Shown here: positions 25,074-33,175 of the stretch, one piece after another
Layout of the letters: each line of letters starts with the position of its first letter
How positions within the stretch are numbered: position 1 is the stretch's first letter
Origin: JAPOXR01 sp965214695
GTDB taxonomy: Bacteria; Pseudomonadota; Alphaproteobacteria; Rhodobacterales; Rhodobacteraceae
DNA: 64,000 nt
Assembly: GCA_965214695.1 (NCBI GenBank)
Contig: OZ243967.1
Coordinates: forward strand, 3,162,001 to 3,226,000
Direction: 5' to 3'
Translations under genes and position numbers: made by a program
Notes under the pieces: generated by a model
Told to the model about the DNA's origin: nothing
Database searches by the model: none
Seen by the model: the letters and a program-made list of their open reading frames with translations, nothing else

Positions 25074-26879
25074 TCAATACACCCTTGCCTTCGGCTCGAT
25101 CCTCGCCGGGTCAATTCCACCCTTCTCGACCGGCAGCATGGTTTCGGTCTGCACCGGGCGGGTGCCGAGGCGCACATCGGCGCCATCCACGTAGGCCAGT
25201 GAGTGCACCCGCCAGTCCTTGTCATCCCGGTCCGGAAAATCCTCATGCGCATGGGCGCCTCGGCTCTCCTGCCTGGCCTCGGCGGCGACGATAGTTGCCA
25301 TGGCATTGGCCAGGAGGTTGGTCAACTCCAGGGTCTCCATCAGGTCCGAGTTCCAGATGAGAGACCGGTCGGACACTTTCAGGTCGGACTCGGCCCCGGC
25401 GACTTCCACCATCCTCCTGACCCCGCCCGCCAGGGTCTCGGAACTGCGGAACACCGCCGCGTCTTCCTGCATTGTCCGCTGCATCCGGTCACGGAGCTCG
25501 GCCGTCGGCACCGCGCCATCGGCATGCCGGAGCCGGTCAAACCGGTCAATGGCAGCGTCGGTGGATTCCCGGGACGGGCTCGGCACCGCACTGTCTGCAT
25601 CGACGACCGCACCTGCCCTGATTGCCGCCGCCCGGCCAAAGACCACGAGATCGATGAGCGAGTTGGATCCGAGGCGGTTGGCACCATGCACCGAGGCGCA
25701 GCCAGCCTCGCCGACTGCCATCAGGCCGGGCTGGATCCGGTCGGGATCATCGGGTGCCGGGTTGATCACTTCGCCCCAGTAGTTGGTCGGGATGCCGCCC
25801 ATGTTGTAATGCACGGTCGGCAACACCGGAATCGGGTTCCGGGTCACATCGACCCCGGCGAATACCTGCGCAGATTCGGAGATTCCCGGCAACCGCTCGG
25901 CGAGCACTTCCGGTGGCAGGTGGTTGAGATGCAGGTGGATGTGGTCGGCTTCGGGACCGACGCCCCTGCCTTCGCGGATCTCGAGGGTCATGCACCTGGA
26001 GACGACATCGCGACTGGCAAGATCCTTGTAGGTTGGTGCGTAGCGTTCCATGAAGCGCTCGCCCTCGGAATTCGTCAGGTAGCCGCCCTCGCCGCGGGCG
26101 CCCTCGGTAATCAGTACGCCGGCGCCGTAGATACCGGTCGGATGGAATTGCACGAACTCCATATCCTGCAGCGGCAGGCCGGTCCGGGCCAGCATGCCGT
26201 TGCCGTCGCCGGTGCATGAATGGGCCGAGGTGGCCGAGAAATACGCCCGGCCGTAGCCGCCGGTCGCCAGCACCACCAGCTTGGCGGCAAACCGGTGCAG
26301 GGTTCCGTCATCCAGCTTCCAGGCCAGCAATCCCTGGCAGACACCGTCATCCGACATCAGGAGGTCGGTGGCAAAATACTCGATGAAAAACTCGGCCTTC
26401 TCCTTGAGGGACTGGCCGTAGAGCGTGTGCAGGATGGCATGACCGGTCCGGTCGGCAGCGGCGCAGGTGCGCTGCACCGGCGGTCCCTCGCCGAATTCGG
26501 AGGTGTGCCCGCCGAAGGGCCGCTGGTAGATGCCGCCTTCCTCGGTGCGGCTGAACGGCACGCCGTAATGTTCGAGTTCGTAGACGGCCTTGGGCGCCTC
26601 GCGTGCAAGGTACTCCATGGCATTGACATCACCGAGCCAGTCCGACCCCTTGACGGTGTCGAACATGTGCCACTGCCAGTGATCCGGCCCCATATTGCCC
26701 AGCGATGCAGCAATGCCGCCCTGGGCGGCCACGGTGTGCGACCGGGTCGGAAATACCTTGGTGATGCACGCGGTCCTCAACCCCTGTTCGGCCATGCCCA
26801 GCGTCGCCCGGAGACCCGAGCCGCCGGCACCGACCACGACGACATCGTAGTTGTGATCGATGATCTCGTATGCTGCCAT
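25074..26879 (-). CDS. sdhA: Succinate dehydrogenase flavoprotein subunit
   Basis: The 601-residue catalytic subunit of complex II oxidises succinate to fumarate. It shows the FAD-binding VVVVGAGGSGLRATLGMAEQ, the His for covalent FAD in PTRSHTVAAQGGI, and active-site stretches FVQFHPTGIYGAG, GEGGYLTNSEGERFMERYAP and GANRLGSNSLIDLVVFG. The Met of MAAYEIIDHNYDVVVV at 26879 is the family start; the frame is open to 27212, but that part overlaps sdhD and is not SdhA-like. Confidence 0.97.
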   Translation of the reverse strand: MAAYEIIDHNYDVVVVGAGGSGLRATLGMAEQGLRTACITKVFPTRSHTVAAQGGIAASLGNMGPDHWQWHMFDTVKGSDWLGDVNAMEYLAREAPKAVYELEHYGVPFSRTEEGGIYQRPFGGHTSEFGEGPPVQRTCAAADRTGHAILHTLYGQSLKEKAEFFIEYFATDLLMSDDGVCQGLLAWKLDDGTLHRFAAKLVVLATGGYGRAYFSATSAHSCTGDGNGMLARTGLPLQDMEFVQFHPTGIYGAGVLITEGARGEGGYLTNSEGERFMERYAPTYKDLASRDVVSRCMTLEIREGRGVGPEADHIHLHLNHLPPEVLAERLPGISESAQVFAGVDVTRNPIPVLPTVHYNMGGIPTNYWGEVINPAPDDPDRIQPGLMAVGEAGCASVHGANRLGSNSLIDLVVFGRAAAIRAGAVVDADSAVPSPSRESTDAAIDRFDRLRHADGAVPTAELRDRMQRTMQEDAAVFRSSETLAGGVRRMVEVAGAESDLKVSDRSLIWNSDLMETLELTNLLANAMATIVAAEARQESRGAHAHEDFPDRDDKDWRVHSLAYVDGADVRLGTRPVQTETMLPVEKGGIDPARIEPKARVY

Positions 26880-26893
26880 GCCGTAATCCCGTC

Positions 26894-27289
26894 TCAGCCA
26901 GCGAACCCGAAGGCAATCCGTGCCACCATGAATATGCCGGTGGCGGCGAGTCCCCAGCACAACAGCGTGTTGAGCACCAGCGCAACGGTCGCCATGCGCT
27001 TGCCATGGACGTAATCCTCGATGACCACCTGCAGGCCCTGCTGGAGGTGGCGGAAGCCGACGGCAAGAAACAGCATGGTGGCAACCGCCGCCAGCGGGCT
27101 GGAAAACGTCGCCAGCGCCTCGTCCCTCGTGGCGCCGAGCGATGATCCGAACAGGAAGACAAAGACGGGTGTCAGCGGCACCAGGGCGATCGCGGTCAGT
27201 CGCTGCTGCCACCAGTGTCCGGTGCCCTCGCGGGCCGATCCGAGGCCGACGACACGGCTGTACTCGGTTCTGAAGGATCTAGCGGACAT
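26894..27289 (-). CDS. sdhD: Succinate dehydrogenase membrane anchor subunit D
   Basis: The 131-residue protein has three membrane helices (WWQQRLTAIALVPLTPVFVF; PLAAVATMLFLAVGFRHLQQ; VALVLNTLLCWGLAATGIFM). The heme/quinone-site His is in GFRHLQQGLQVVIEDYVHG, the usual alphaproteobacterial SdhD pattern. Its ATG lies inside the last codons of sdhC (11-bp overlap). It anchors SdhAB and reduces ubiquinone together with SdhC. Confidence 0.94.
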   Translation of the reverse strand: MSARSFRTEYSRVVGLGSAREGTGHWWQQRLTAIALVPLTPVFVFLFGSSLGATRDEALATFSSPLAAVATMLFLAVGFRHLQQGLQVVIEDYVHGKRMATVALVLNTLLCWGLAATGIFMVARIAFGFAG

Positions 27290-27674
27290 AGAGGAACACC
27301 AGGAGCGAGGCCCCGGTCAGGACCAGTGTCCCGGCCCAGCCGGCCAGCGCCGAACGCCGGACGCTCACCTCGTCGAGGCCAGCCCCGGTATCCCATACCA
27401 GGTGACGGATCCCGTTGCAGAAATGGTACCAGAGGATGCCGAGCAGTCCGAACATGACCAGGTCGCCGAGAATGGTGGTCAGGAGGTTGTCGACCAGGCG
27501 GAAGTAGCCGGGAGAGATCGACAGGGCGGAGAACCACCACACCACCAGCACGGCACCAACCGCCAGTCCGACGCCGGTAATCCGGTGGAGGATGGACATG
27601 ATGGCGTTGAGAGGCCAGCGATAGATCGTGGCATGTGGCGACAGGGGCCGGGTATCGCCATGTGGTGCAGTCAT
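27279..27674 (-). CDS. sdhC: Succinate dehydrogenase cytochrome b556 subunit C
   Basis: The ~131-residue protein has the SdhC signatures RPLSPHATIYRW and SILHRITGVGLAVGAVLVVW, plus the axial heme His region WYHFCNGIRHLVWDTG. Three membrane helices. The start chosen is the Met of MTAPHGDTRPLSPH at 27674; the frame is open 18 codons further upstream. It is the first sdh gene, about 150 bp downstream of the mch stop. Confidence 0.94.
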   Translation of the reverse strand: MTAPHGDTRPLSPHATIYRWPLNAIMSILHRITGVGLAVGAVLVVWWFSALSISPGYFRLVDNLLTTILGDLVMFGLLGILWYHFCNGIRHLVWDTGAGLDEVSVRRSALAGWAGTLVLTGASLLVFLYVR

Positions 27675-27830
27675 TGCTGTATCCGTAACCTGCGGGTCGG
27701 TGCGTGTCGCCCGCCATTGAACATGCAATGCCGGTCAAATGCAATTGCGGTCTCGTCGCCGTTTGTCCTCCGGGACCCGGGGGTTGTCCATCCGCAGATG
27801 AGGGTTTCCATCACCACCCGGTCCGGCTGA

Positions 27831-28868
27831 TCAGGCATGGCCCGTCGGCACTAGGGCCCAGTAGTCGAGATCCAGCAGCGTGACCGCCGAGTCTGCCTGT
27901 TCGGGAAAATCCGGAAGATGACAATTGGTGGCAATGGTCCGGATTCGAAGCGACGCCGCGCCCGGAGCGGTGCTGTCGCAGCGCTCCAGGATCCGGGACC
28001 ACGCATGGATGGTGGTACCGGCAAAACAGGGGCCGACATGGGAGCCAGAATTGACCCCCAGCACCGGCTGGGCATTGGCCAGCCCGTAGAAAGACAGCGC
28101 CCGCGCCATGGAAATGACGTGACCGCCATAGACCAGCCGCCGTCCATCCTCCCGCAAGGTTGCATCGAAGTGAACCCGGGCCGGGTTCTGCCACAGCCGC
28201 GTGGCCATCATGTGTTCGGCCTCCTCGACCGTCACGCCCTGCCGGTGATCGATGGTCTCGCCCGGCTCGTAGTTCGACCAGCAATGCGTCTCGCCAGCCT
28301 CGGCAAACCGGTAGCGGCAAAAGTCGAGCCCCGCTTCGGTCTCCAGTTCGCCGGCCGCAAGCCTGGCCGGGATGTCGGGGATTTGGCTGATCCCGCTTCG
28401 CTGGCCCGGATGGCGCTTGATGACCATCACCCAGCGCGTAAATTCGATTACCGGGGCCTGGTGCTGGTTGACGCCGATTGTCCTCACCCAGACGATTCCG
28501 GTCTTGCCGCTGGAGTTTTCCTTGACGCCGATCACCTCGGATGAGGCCGAAATCGTGTCGCCGACGAAGACCATTCGCCGGAACCGGGCGCCAGCATAGC
28601 CGAGATTGGCAACGGCATTGATCGAAATGTCGGGCACCGTCCTGCCAAAGACAAAATGGAACACCGCGAAATCCTCGAGCGGTGCCTCCCGAAGGCCGCA
28701 TTCGCGGGCAAACTCGTCGGATGAGAACAGGGCATGGCGAATCGGGTAGAGGGCCATCACCAGCGCCCGGTCGCCGGAGGTGATCGTGCGAGGCGTGGGG
28801 TGGGCGATTGTCTGCCCGACCTCGAAATCTTCGAAGAACCGGCCGGCACTGGTTTTTGACGGTGTCAT
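27831..28868 (-). CDS. mch: Mesaconyl-CoA hydratase (beta-methylmalyl-CoA dehydratase)
   Basis: The 345-residue double hot-dog (MaoC-like) protein carries TSGDRALVMALYPIRHALFS in the first half and VNSGSHVGPCFAGTTIHAWS in the second. Length and context fit the hydratase of the ethylmalonyl-CoA pathway, which interconverts mesaconyl-CoA and beta-methylmalyl-CoA. The gene diverges from mcl1, which acts on the same intermediate, and lies just upstream of sdhC. The start is MTPSKTSAGRFFEDFEVGQ at 28868; the upstream open frame is low complexity. Confidence 0.92.
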   Translation of the reverse strand: MTPSKTSAGRFFEDFEVGQTIAHPTPRTITSGDRALVMALYPIRHALFSSDEFARECGLREAPLEDFAVFHFVFGRTVPDISINAVANLGYAGARFRRMVFVGDTISASSEVIGVKENSSGKTGIVWVRTIGVNQHQAPVIEFTRWVMVIKRHPGQRSGISQIPDIPARLAAGELETEAGLDFCRYRFAEAGETHCWSNYEPGETIDHRQGVTVEEAEHMMATRLWQNPARVHFDATLREDGRRLVYGGHVISMARALSFYGLANAQPVLGVNSGSHVGPCFAGTTIHAWSRILERCDSTAPGAASLRIRTIATNCHLPDFPEQADSAVTLLDLDYWALVPTGHA

Positions 28869-29074
28869 GGGCAATCCGGTTGGCTGGAATGATGCCTGGC
28901 GGCATGCATCCGACCACCTATTAGTTTGACCGGCGGTGATGCGCAATTTGCCTTGACCGGTGCCAGCATATGGCTGCATGGGGGGGGGTGTTCGGGCAGC
29001 GGCACGCCTTCGCCGCACCCATCCTGCATTGCCCGGTCGAATCCGGGCCTCCAGATGGGCCAGGAGTTGGAAAG
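28869..29074. promoter_or_regulatory. Divergent promoter region between mch and mcl1
   Basis: The 206-bp spacer separates two enzymes of one pathway, so a shared regulator is plausible. A run of nine G (within CATGGGGGGGGGTGTTC, near 28979-28988) is notable and prone to slippage. The mcl1 ribosome binding site is CAGGAGTTGGAAAG before ATG 29075. No palindrome was recognised. Confidence 0.4.
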
Positions 29075-30052
29075 ATGAGCTTTACCACGTTCAGCCAGGC
29101 GCCGTCGCGCCTCAACAGGTCCGAGCTTGCCGTTCCCGGAAGCCAGTCACACCTGTTCGAAAAGGCCCTCCGTTCCGCTGCAGACATCGTGTTCCTCGAT
29201 CTCGAGGACGCGGTGGCTCCCGATGACAAGGATAAGGCCCGCAAGCTTGTCATCGAGGCGCTGAACGACCTCGACTGGAGCGCCAAGACGGTATCGGTGC
29301 GGGTCAACGGGCTGGATACTCACTACATGTACCGCGACGTGGTCGATGTTGTTGAGCAGGCTGGCCATGCGCTTGACCTGTTGATGATCCCCAAGGTCGG
29401 AACCGCGGCCGATGTCTACGCAATCGACATGCTGGTGACACAGATCGAGGCGGCAAGGGGGATCGGCCACCGGATCGGGTTCGAGCATGTCATCGAGACC
29501 GCGCTTGGCATGCAGAACGTGTCGGGGATTGCCGCCGCCTCGAGCCGCAACGAGAGCCTGCATTTCGGGGTGGCGGATTTTGCCGCCTCCACCCGGGCCA
29601 GGACGACGGGCATCGGCGGGGCAAACCCCGATTACTCGGTGCTGACCGATGCGGACGCAGACGGCTCCCGACAGCTTCACTGGGGTGACATGTGGCATTA
29701 TTCGCTGGCAAGACTGGTGATTGCGGCGCGGGCCAATGGACTGCGGCCGGTGGATGGGCCGTTTGGCGATTATTCGGACGACGAGGGCTACCTGTCGGCC
29801 GCCGGCAGGGCCGCCGCCCTCGGATGCGAAGGCAAATGGGCCATACATCCCCGGCAGATTGCCCTGGCCAATTCGGCCATGAGTCCGACCGCGGCGCAGG
29901 TCACGCAGGCAAGGCGAATCCTCGAGGCGATGGCGGAGGCGGAAGCCGCCGGCAAAGGGGCGGTATCGCTGGACGGCCGGCTGATCGATTTTGCATCGGT
30001 CCGACAGGCGGAAGCCATGGTGGCGAAGGCCGACCAGATCGCGGCCAGTTGA
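29075..30052 (+). CDS. mcl1: L-malyl-CoA/beta-methylmalyl-CoA lyase
   Basis: This 325-residue CitE-like TIM-barrel lyase cleaves beta-methylmalyl-CoA to glyoxylate and propionyl-CoA and condenses or cleaves malyl-CoA. Motifs: SRLNRSELAVPGSQSHLFEK, the Mg ligand region ADIVFLDLEDAVAPDDK, RIGFEHVIETALGMQNV and HFGVADFAAS, with a C-terminal helical extension typical of Mcl1. ATG 29075 follows an AGGAG. Its neighbours mch and sdh place it in the ethylmalonyl-CoA/TCA supply of glyoxylate, an alternative to isocitrate lyase. Confidence 0.94.
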   Translation: MSFTTFSQAPSRLNRSELAVPGSQSHLFEKALRSAADIVFLDLEDAVAPDDKDKARKLVIEALNDLDWSAKTVSVRVNGLDTHYMYRDVVDVVEQAGHALDLLMIPKVGTAADVYAIDMLVTQIEAARGIGHRIGFEHVIETALGMQNVSGIAAASSRNESLHFGVADFAASTRARTTGIGGANPDYSVLTDADADGSRQLHWGDMWHYSLARLVIAARANGLRPVDGPFGDYSDDEGYLSAAGRAAALGCEGKWAIHPRQIALANSAMSPTAAQVTQARRILEAMAEAEAAGKGAVSLDGRLIDFASVRQAEAMVAKADQIAAS

Positions 30053-30370
30053 CCCCGCACCCGGTCGGCGGGGTCTGCACGATCTCCGGACCGGACATCC
30101 CCGAGGGAGACAGCGCTCACCGGCGACCGAGCCGCCATGACGGCCGCGCTTCGCCTTCACCGGCCAGCCAAGGCAACACATTTGGGCAATCCGGAAGAAG
30201 GTGCATCTGCACGCTGTTTGCGAACACATCCCATCCTGCCGGGTGGCGAGATGGTGGCTCGGTCAAGTCCCGTTCCCGGAGGACTAGGCCCATTCAAAAG
30301 TCCGCAGCCATCACCAGACCCAGCCTCCGGTTCCGTAATCCTGCCGTCATCCGGCTGTCATGTCAGGTGA
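30053..30370. other. Non-coding boundary between core mcl1 and an IS remnant
   Basis: The 318 bp hold no convincing gene. They lie where the conserved core block ends and the accessory insertion begins. No intact terminal inverted repeat or target duplication was recognised. Confidence 0.35.
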
Positions 30371-30375
30371 TGTGC

Positions 30376-30696
30376 AGACAACGTCTGATGACCCTTGCGG
30401 CCGGCGTCTCCTGCATGCAGATGGTCCAGAACCGCGACGGTGCCAAACGATCGCTGTTGGACGTCGTCGAAGACGAAGATCGTCCCGCCCTCGAAGTCCT
30501 ATTGGCCACACTGGAAGGTAAGACCGAAAAGCAGAAACCCCACCCCAGAAACTCGCTGGCTTTCACCGCATGGATCTGTGCCCACCTCGGTGGATGGACC
30601 GGACACTACGGAAAACCCGGACCCGTCGTCATGCTGCACGGTCTCTATCATTTCCGCGCCATACAACGCGGTTACCGCATCAAACCCGATGTGTGA
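30376..30696 (+). mobile_element. IS4-family transposase, C-terminal fragment
   Basis: The only recognisable part is the C-terminus of an IS4-type DDE transposase. It reads LLATLEGKTEKQKPHPRNSL, then FTAWICAHLGGWTGHYGKPG and MLHGLYHFRAIQRGYRIKPD, the conserved final region (LEGKTEKQ.NP.., LGGW.GY..PPG..., L..GW). The DDE catalytic core is absent upstream, so this is a relic. It sits at the left border of the accessory region between mcl1 and mdh. Confidence 0.75.
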
Positions 30697-30812
30697 ATCC
30701 GGTAGCTCCGTAGGGGGCGGAGTACGTCTCCCGCCCCCTGCCACAGCGCGCGGCCCTGCGGGCTTCCAGCGATCGCGCCATATTCGGGCGGTGGCGCGCC
30801 TCGGCCGGCCGT

Positions 30813-31322
30813 TTATCCCTGCATGAGTCTGTGGACGAGAAGCGAGGTCAGGAATGCGTCGGCCGACCGGCTACCGCGCGCCTGGCGCCAATCCCTAAAC
30901 GCCTGATCTGTCAGGTCGGCGAGGTCAAGCGCTTCCCGCCGGGTAAAGCGGAGAACACGGTTATAGTCCGCGTTGTGGCGGGCTTCCTGGAGTTGGACGA
31001 AGGCTGCGGCGACGTCGATCAGTGGCTGTCCAACCGATTGTCGGTCCAGTTCAGATGCGAGCTTGGGGAGCTTTGAATTCCCGGCGAATGCAACGGCGGT
31101 CTTTTTCATATCGGAGTGGTTAAAGGCGCGGGCGAGACTGTCACGCAGAGGGCCGCGAACGTTCCCTGACAGCATGAGTTTCGTCGCTTCGTCGACCAGA
31201 AGGTGGAAAAGGGCGTAATAGGCAGCCGATACCGAGCGACGAAGGCTGGCCTGGGTCGGTTTCTTAGGTTCCTTGCGCGCGAGGAAATAAGCTTGCCTCA
31301 ATAACTCCGCATGAAGACTCAT
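30813..31322 (-). CDS. HEPN-domain protein, putative toxin of a two-gene module
   Basis: The 169-residue all-helical protein has SLRRSVSAAYYALFHLLVDE near the N-terminus and LQEARHNADYNR near the C-terminus, typical of HEPN proteins (Arg-x-x-x-x-His-type ribonuclease or nucleotide-binding helices). The ATG overlaps the stop of the upstream 93-residue gene by 4 bp, the arrangement of toxin-antitoxin pairs. In most known pairs the partner is a minimal nucleotidyltransferase; here the partner is different. Function is inferred from fold and layout only. Confidence 0.7.
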   Translation of the reverse strand: MSLHAELLRQAYFLARKEPKKPTQASLRRSVSAAYYALFHLLVDEATKLMLSGNVRGPLRDSLARAFNHSDMKKTAVAFAGNSKLPKLASELDRQSVGQPLIDVAAAFVQLQEARHNADYNRVLRFTRREALDLADLTDQAFRDWRQARGSRSADAFLTSLLVHRLMQG

Positions 31323-31600
31323 GCCGAATGCTCGACCTCGGATGCACCGCGAAAGCGGACGTAAACGAGCATGGAAGAATCAGTCTTCTCCTCGACAAGA
31401 TTGCGAATGATCGAGCGCAGTCGCGACCGCCGGTCGAATTCGACGTCATCGTCCTCCAGCATCGCCCACACCCATACGGCGGGATCGTCGGTCGAGTCGG
31501 GTCCGGTTTCGACATGCCAGCTACTGACAGGGGTGGGCAGTTCGGGAAGCTGGCGAAGCGCGGCTTCCAGGGCGTTTGCGGTGATGTCCATGTCGGTCAC
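31319..31600 (-). CDS. Small partner protein of the HEPN gene
   Basis: The 93-residue protein has a recognisable core DDPAVWVWAMLEDDDVEFDR, then RSRLRSIIRNLVEEKTD and MLVYVRFRGASE. I have a vague memory of similar small proteins preceding HEPN-like genes but no assigned function. It lacks the GSxxxGxxxxDxD nucleotidyltransferase motif, so it is not a classic MNT antitoxin. It is co-translated with the HEPN gene. Role as antitoxin or adaptor is inference. Confidence 0.6.
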   Translation of the reverse strand: MTDMDITANALEAALRQLPELPTPVSSWHVETGPDSTDDPAVWVWAMLEDDDVEFDRRSRLRSIIRNLVEEKTDSSMLVYVRFRGASEVEHSA

Positions 31601-31746
31601 CCTCTTGATCTTTCAATGGCAGTTCCGTGTGCACATGGTGTCTTTGGGAATGTCCCGACCAATGTTGAAACTCCGAATTGAGGTTGGCGTTGCTTCTCTC
31701 GAGCGCCGGGCTCGGGGTGTTCAAATCCAAATAAGAAGGCAACACC

Positions 31747-31920
31747 ATGACAGAGTCCATACCTTCCACACGCCACATGTTCCAGCTCTACACACCGCCC
31801 ACAAGACCATCCATCGGCAGCACGTTCTTGCCGTTCCCGGTCGGTCTCGTTCCAGGCCGTGCGGGTATCCTTGGGGGCTGCAGTCGGAACTGCCTGGAAT
31901 TTGCCACGATTGTCTGGCGG
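31747..31920 (+). other. Possible truncated small ORF between two toxin-antitoxin-like modules
   Basis: An ATG at 31747 follows AAGAAGG and opens MTESIPSTRHMFQLYTPPTR, then FLPFPVGLVPGRAG. This looks like a genuine N-terminus, but the frame then runs antisense into the vapC-type gene and ends near 32014 without a recognisable domain. It may be the 5' remnant of a gene cut when the modules were joined. Confidence 0.25.
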
Positions 31921-32319
31921 TCAAACACGTTCCCGGGGTTCCACCACCCTGACCGCGGTGTCTTCAGCCATTTCGATGAACCGGCGGTCGAACGTGACCA
32001 TTGTTTCGCAGTGTGAAGCGGCACCAAGGTGCAATGCATCGGCGAAATCCATGCCCGTCGCCATGCGGGCAAGGGCCTCGGCAACCAGGCCCGGATCCTC
32101 CACCGAAACACCCGGCAATCCGCAAAATGCGCGTAATGCTGCCACGACGTCCCCTGGCAGGAATCCATAGACACTGCGCAGCACCCATTCGGTCTCGAGC
32201 AGAACAGTTACACCGACAAAAATGCCTCCGGTTTCCACGACGGCTCGTGCCCGTGTGGCCTGGTCCGGATCGTCGCCCGTCAGATAGCTGACGATGATGT
32301 TGGTATCAATTGCCCGCAT
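31921..32319 (-). CDS. vapC: PIN-domain ribonuclease toxin (VapC type)
   Basis: The ~132-residue PIN protein has the acidic residues of the nuclease site: Asp in RAIDTNIIVSYLTGDDPDQ, Glu in LLETEWVLRSVYGF, Asp in TGMDFADALHLGAA and Asp in TMVTFDRRF. VapC toxins cleave tRNA or rRNA when released from the antitoxin. ATG 32319 overlaps the end of the antitoxin gene by 14 bp, so the order is antitoxin-toxin. The gene appears intact. Confidence 0.9.
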   Translation of the reverse strand: MRAIDTNIIVSYLTGDDPDQATRARAVVETGGIFVGVTVLLETEWVLRSVYGFLPGDVVAALRAFCGLPGVSVEDPGLVAEALARMATGMDFADALHLGAASHCETMVTFDRRFIEMAEDTAVRVVEPRERV

Positions 32320-32581
32320 GGCGGCGCCTGGCTTCTGCCATGATTCCCGCTTCCATGTCGGCAAGGGTCCTGGGCGCGCTTTCGCAGGTCAGGCACCGAA
32401 ATACATCCTCCGGCCGGGTTGTGGCGAAGGCGGGTTCCGGTTTCAGCAAAACGCCCTCGGGGGTGGGCTCCACCGCCAGCCTTGTTCCCGACTCCCAGCG
32501 CAGCAATTGACGGATTGCCTTGGGCAGTACGATTTGACCCTTGGTCGAGACCGTTGTGGTGTGTTCTGGCAAGGACTGCAT
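32306..32581 (-). CDS. vapB: AbrB/SpoVT-type antitoxin (VapB)
   Basis: The ~91-residue protein has an N-terminal swapped-hairpin DNA-binding domain (TTTVSTKGQIVLPKAIRQLL) and a C-terminal tail rich in Glu/Arg (ADMEAGIMAEARRRHAGN) that would bind the PIN toxin. The Met of MQSLPEHTTTVSTKGQ at 32581 is the likely start; the frame is open to 32650. VapB usually autoregulates with VapC as co-repressor. Confidence 0.88.
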   Translation of the reverse strand: MQSLPEHTTTVSTKGQIVLPKAIRQLLRWESGTRLAVEPTPEGVLLKPEPAFATTRPEDVFRCLTCESAPRTLADMEAGIMAEARRRHAGN

Positions 32582-33175
32582 CGTGGGCTCCCGGCGTGGG
32601 CAATGAAAGTAAGGTGAGCGTAAGATTATATGATCAAGTTCGTGGATCAAGGTCCATTCCTGGAGCCACCAACATTCCCCGCAGACTGCAAATTCGATGC
32701 AATTGCTGCCATGCCCCGGCGTAGTTGCGACACGGCGATGGAGGATGTCGTCCTGTCATTCTCCAGTCGGGGAATGACGCCGCACCATCGGCGAGCTTTC
32801 GCCAGGTCCCGATGCACCTGCCGAGTGTGAATGGAAAGCGAGGCGTCCTCAACCTCGGGGAGTGTCATGAATTTCGCTGGCGAGAGACCCTTGTGACCGG
32901 GGGTGTCCTCGACAGCACGGCCGGCCAGCCCCCCCTCCTGGCAAGGAGTTGAACCCGGCCGGATGACAGGTCTATGACTCGGTCGGCGTTGCCGGGATTT
33001 TCGCCCGCAGGGCTGACGAATATAACGACGAGACCATGGACGGAGGCCGCATTCCGAGACAAGGGACACCTCTTCGTGTCTTGGCCAGTCCAGGAGCGCG
33101 CCATTTCCGGCCATGGACAAACCCGCCGGCTCTGCCGGTTGAATGCCTGCTTTCAGGCCGGAGCCAATAGGAGCA
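32582..33175. other. Long intergenic region before recQ
   Basis: The 594 bp carry no gene that can be supported; open frames on both strands lack family motifs and codon pattern. The vapBC promoter must lie at the left end (minus strand) and the recQ promoter at the right end, where TAGGAGCA precedes ATG 33176. Confidence 0.4.

Noticed and set aside
28979..28988. The G9 run before mcl1 as a phase-variable tract.
   Set aside because: It is about 90 bp upstream of the start and outside any frame or clear promoter element; there is no evidence for switching.
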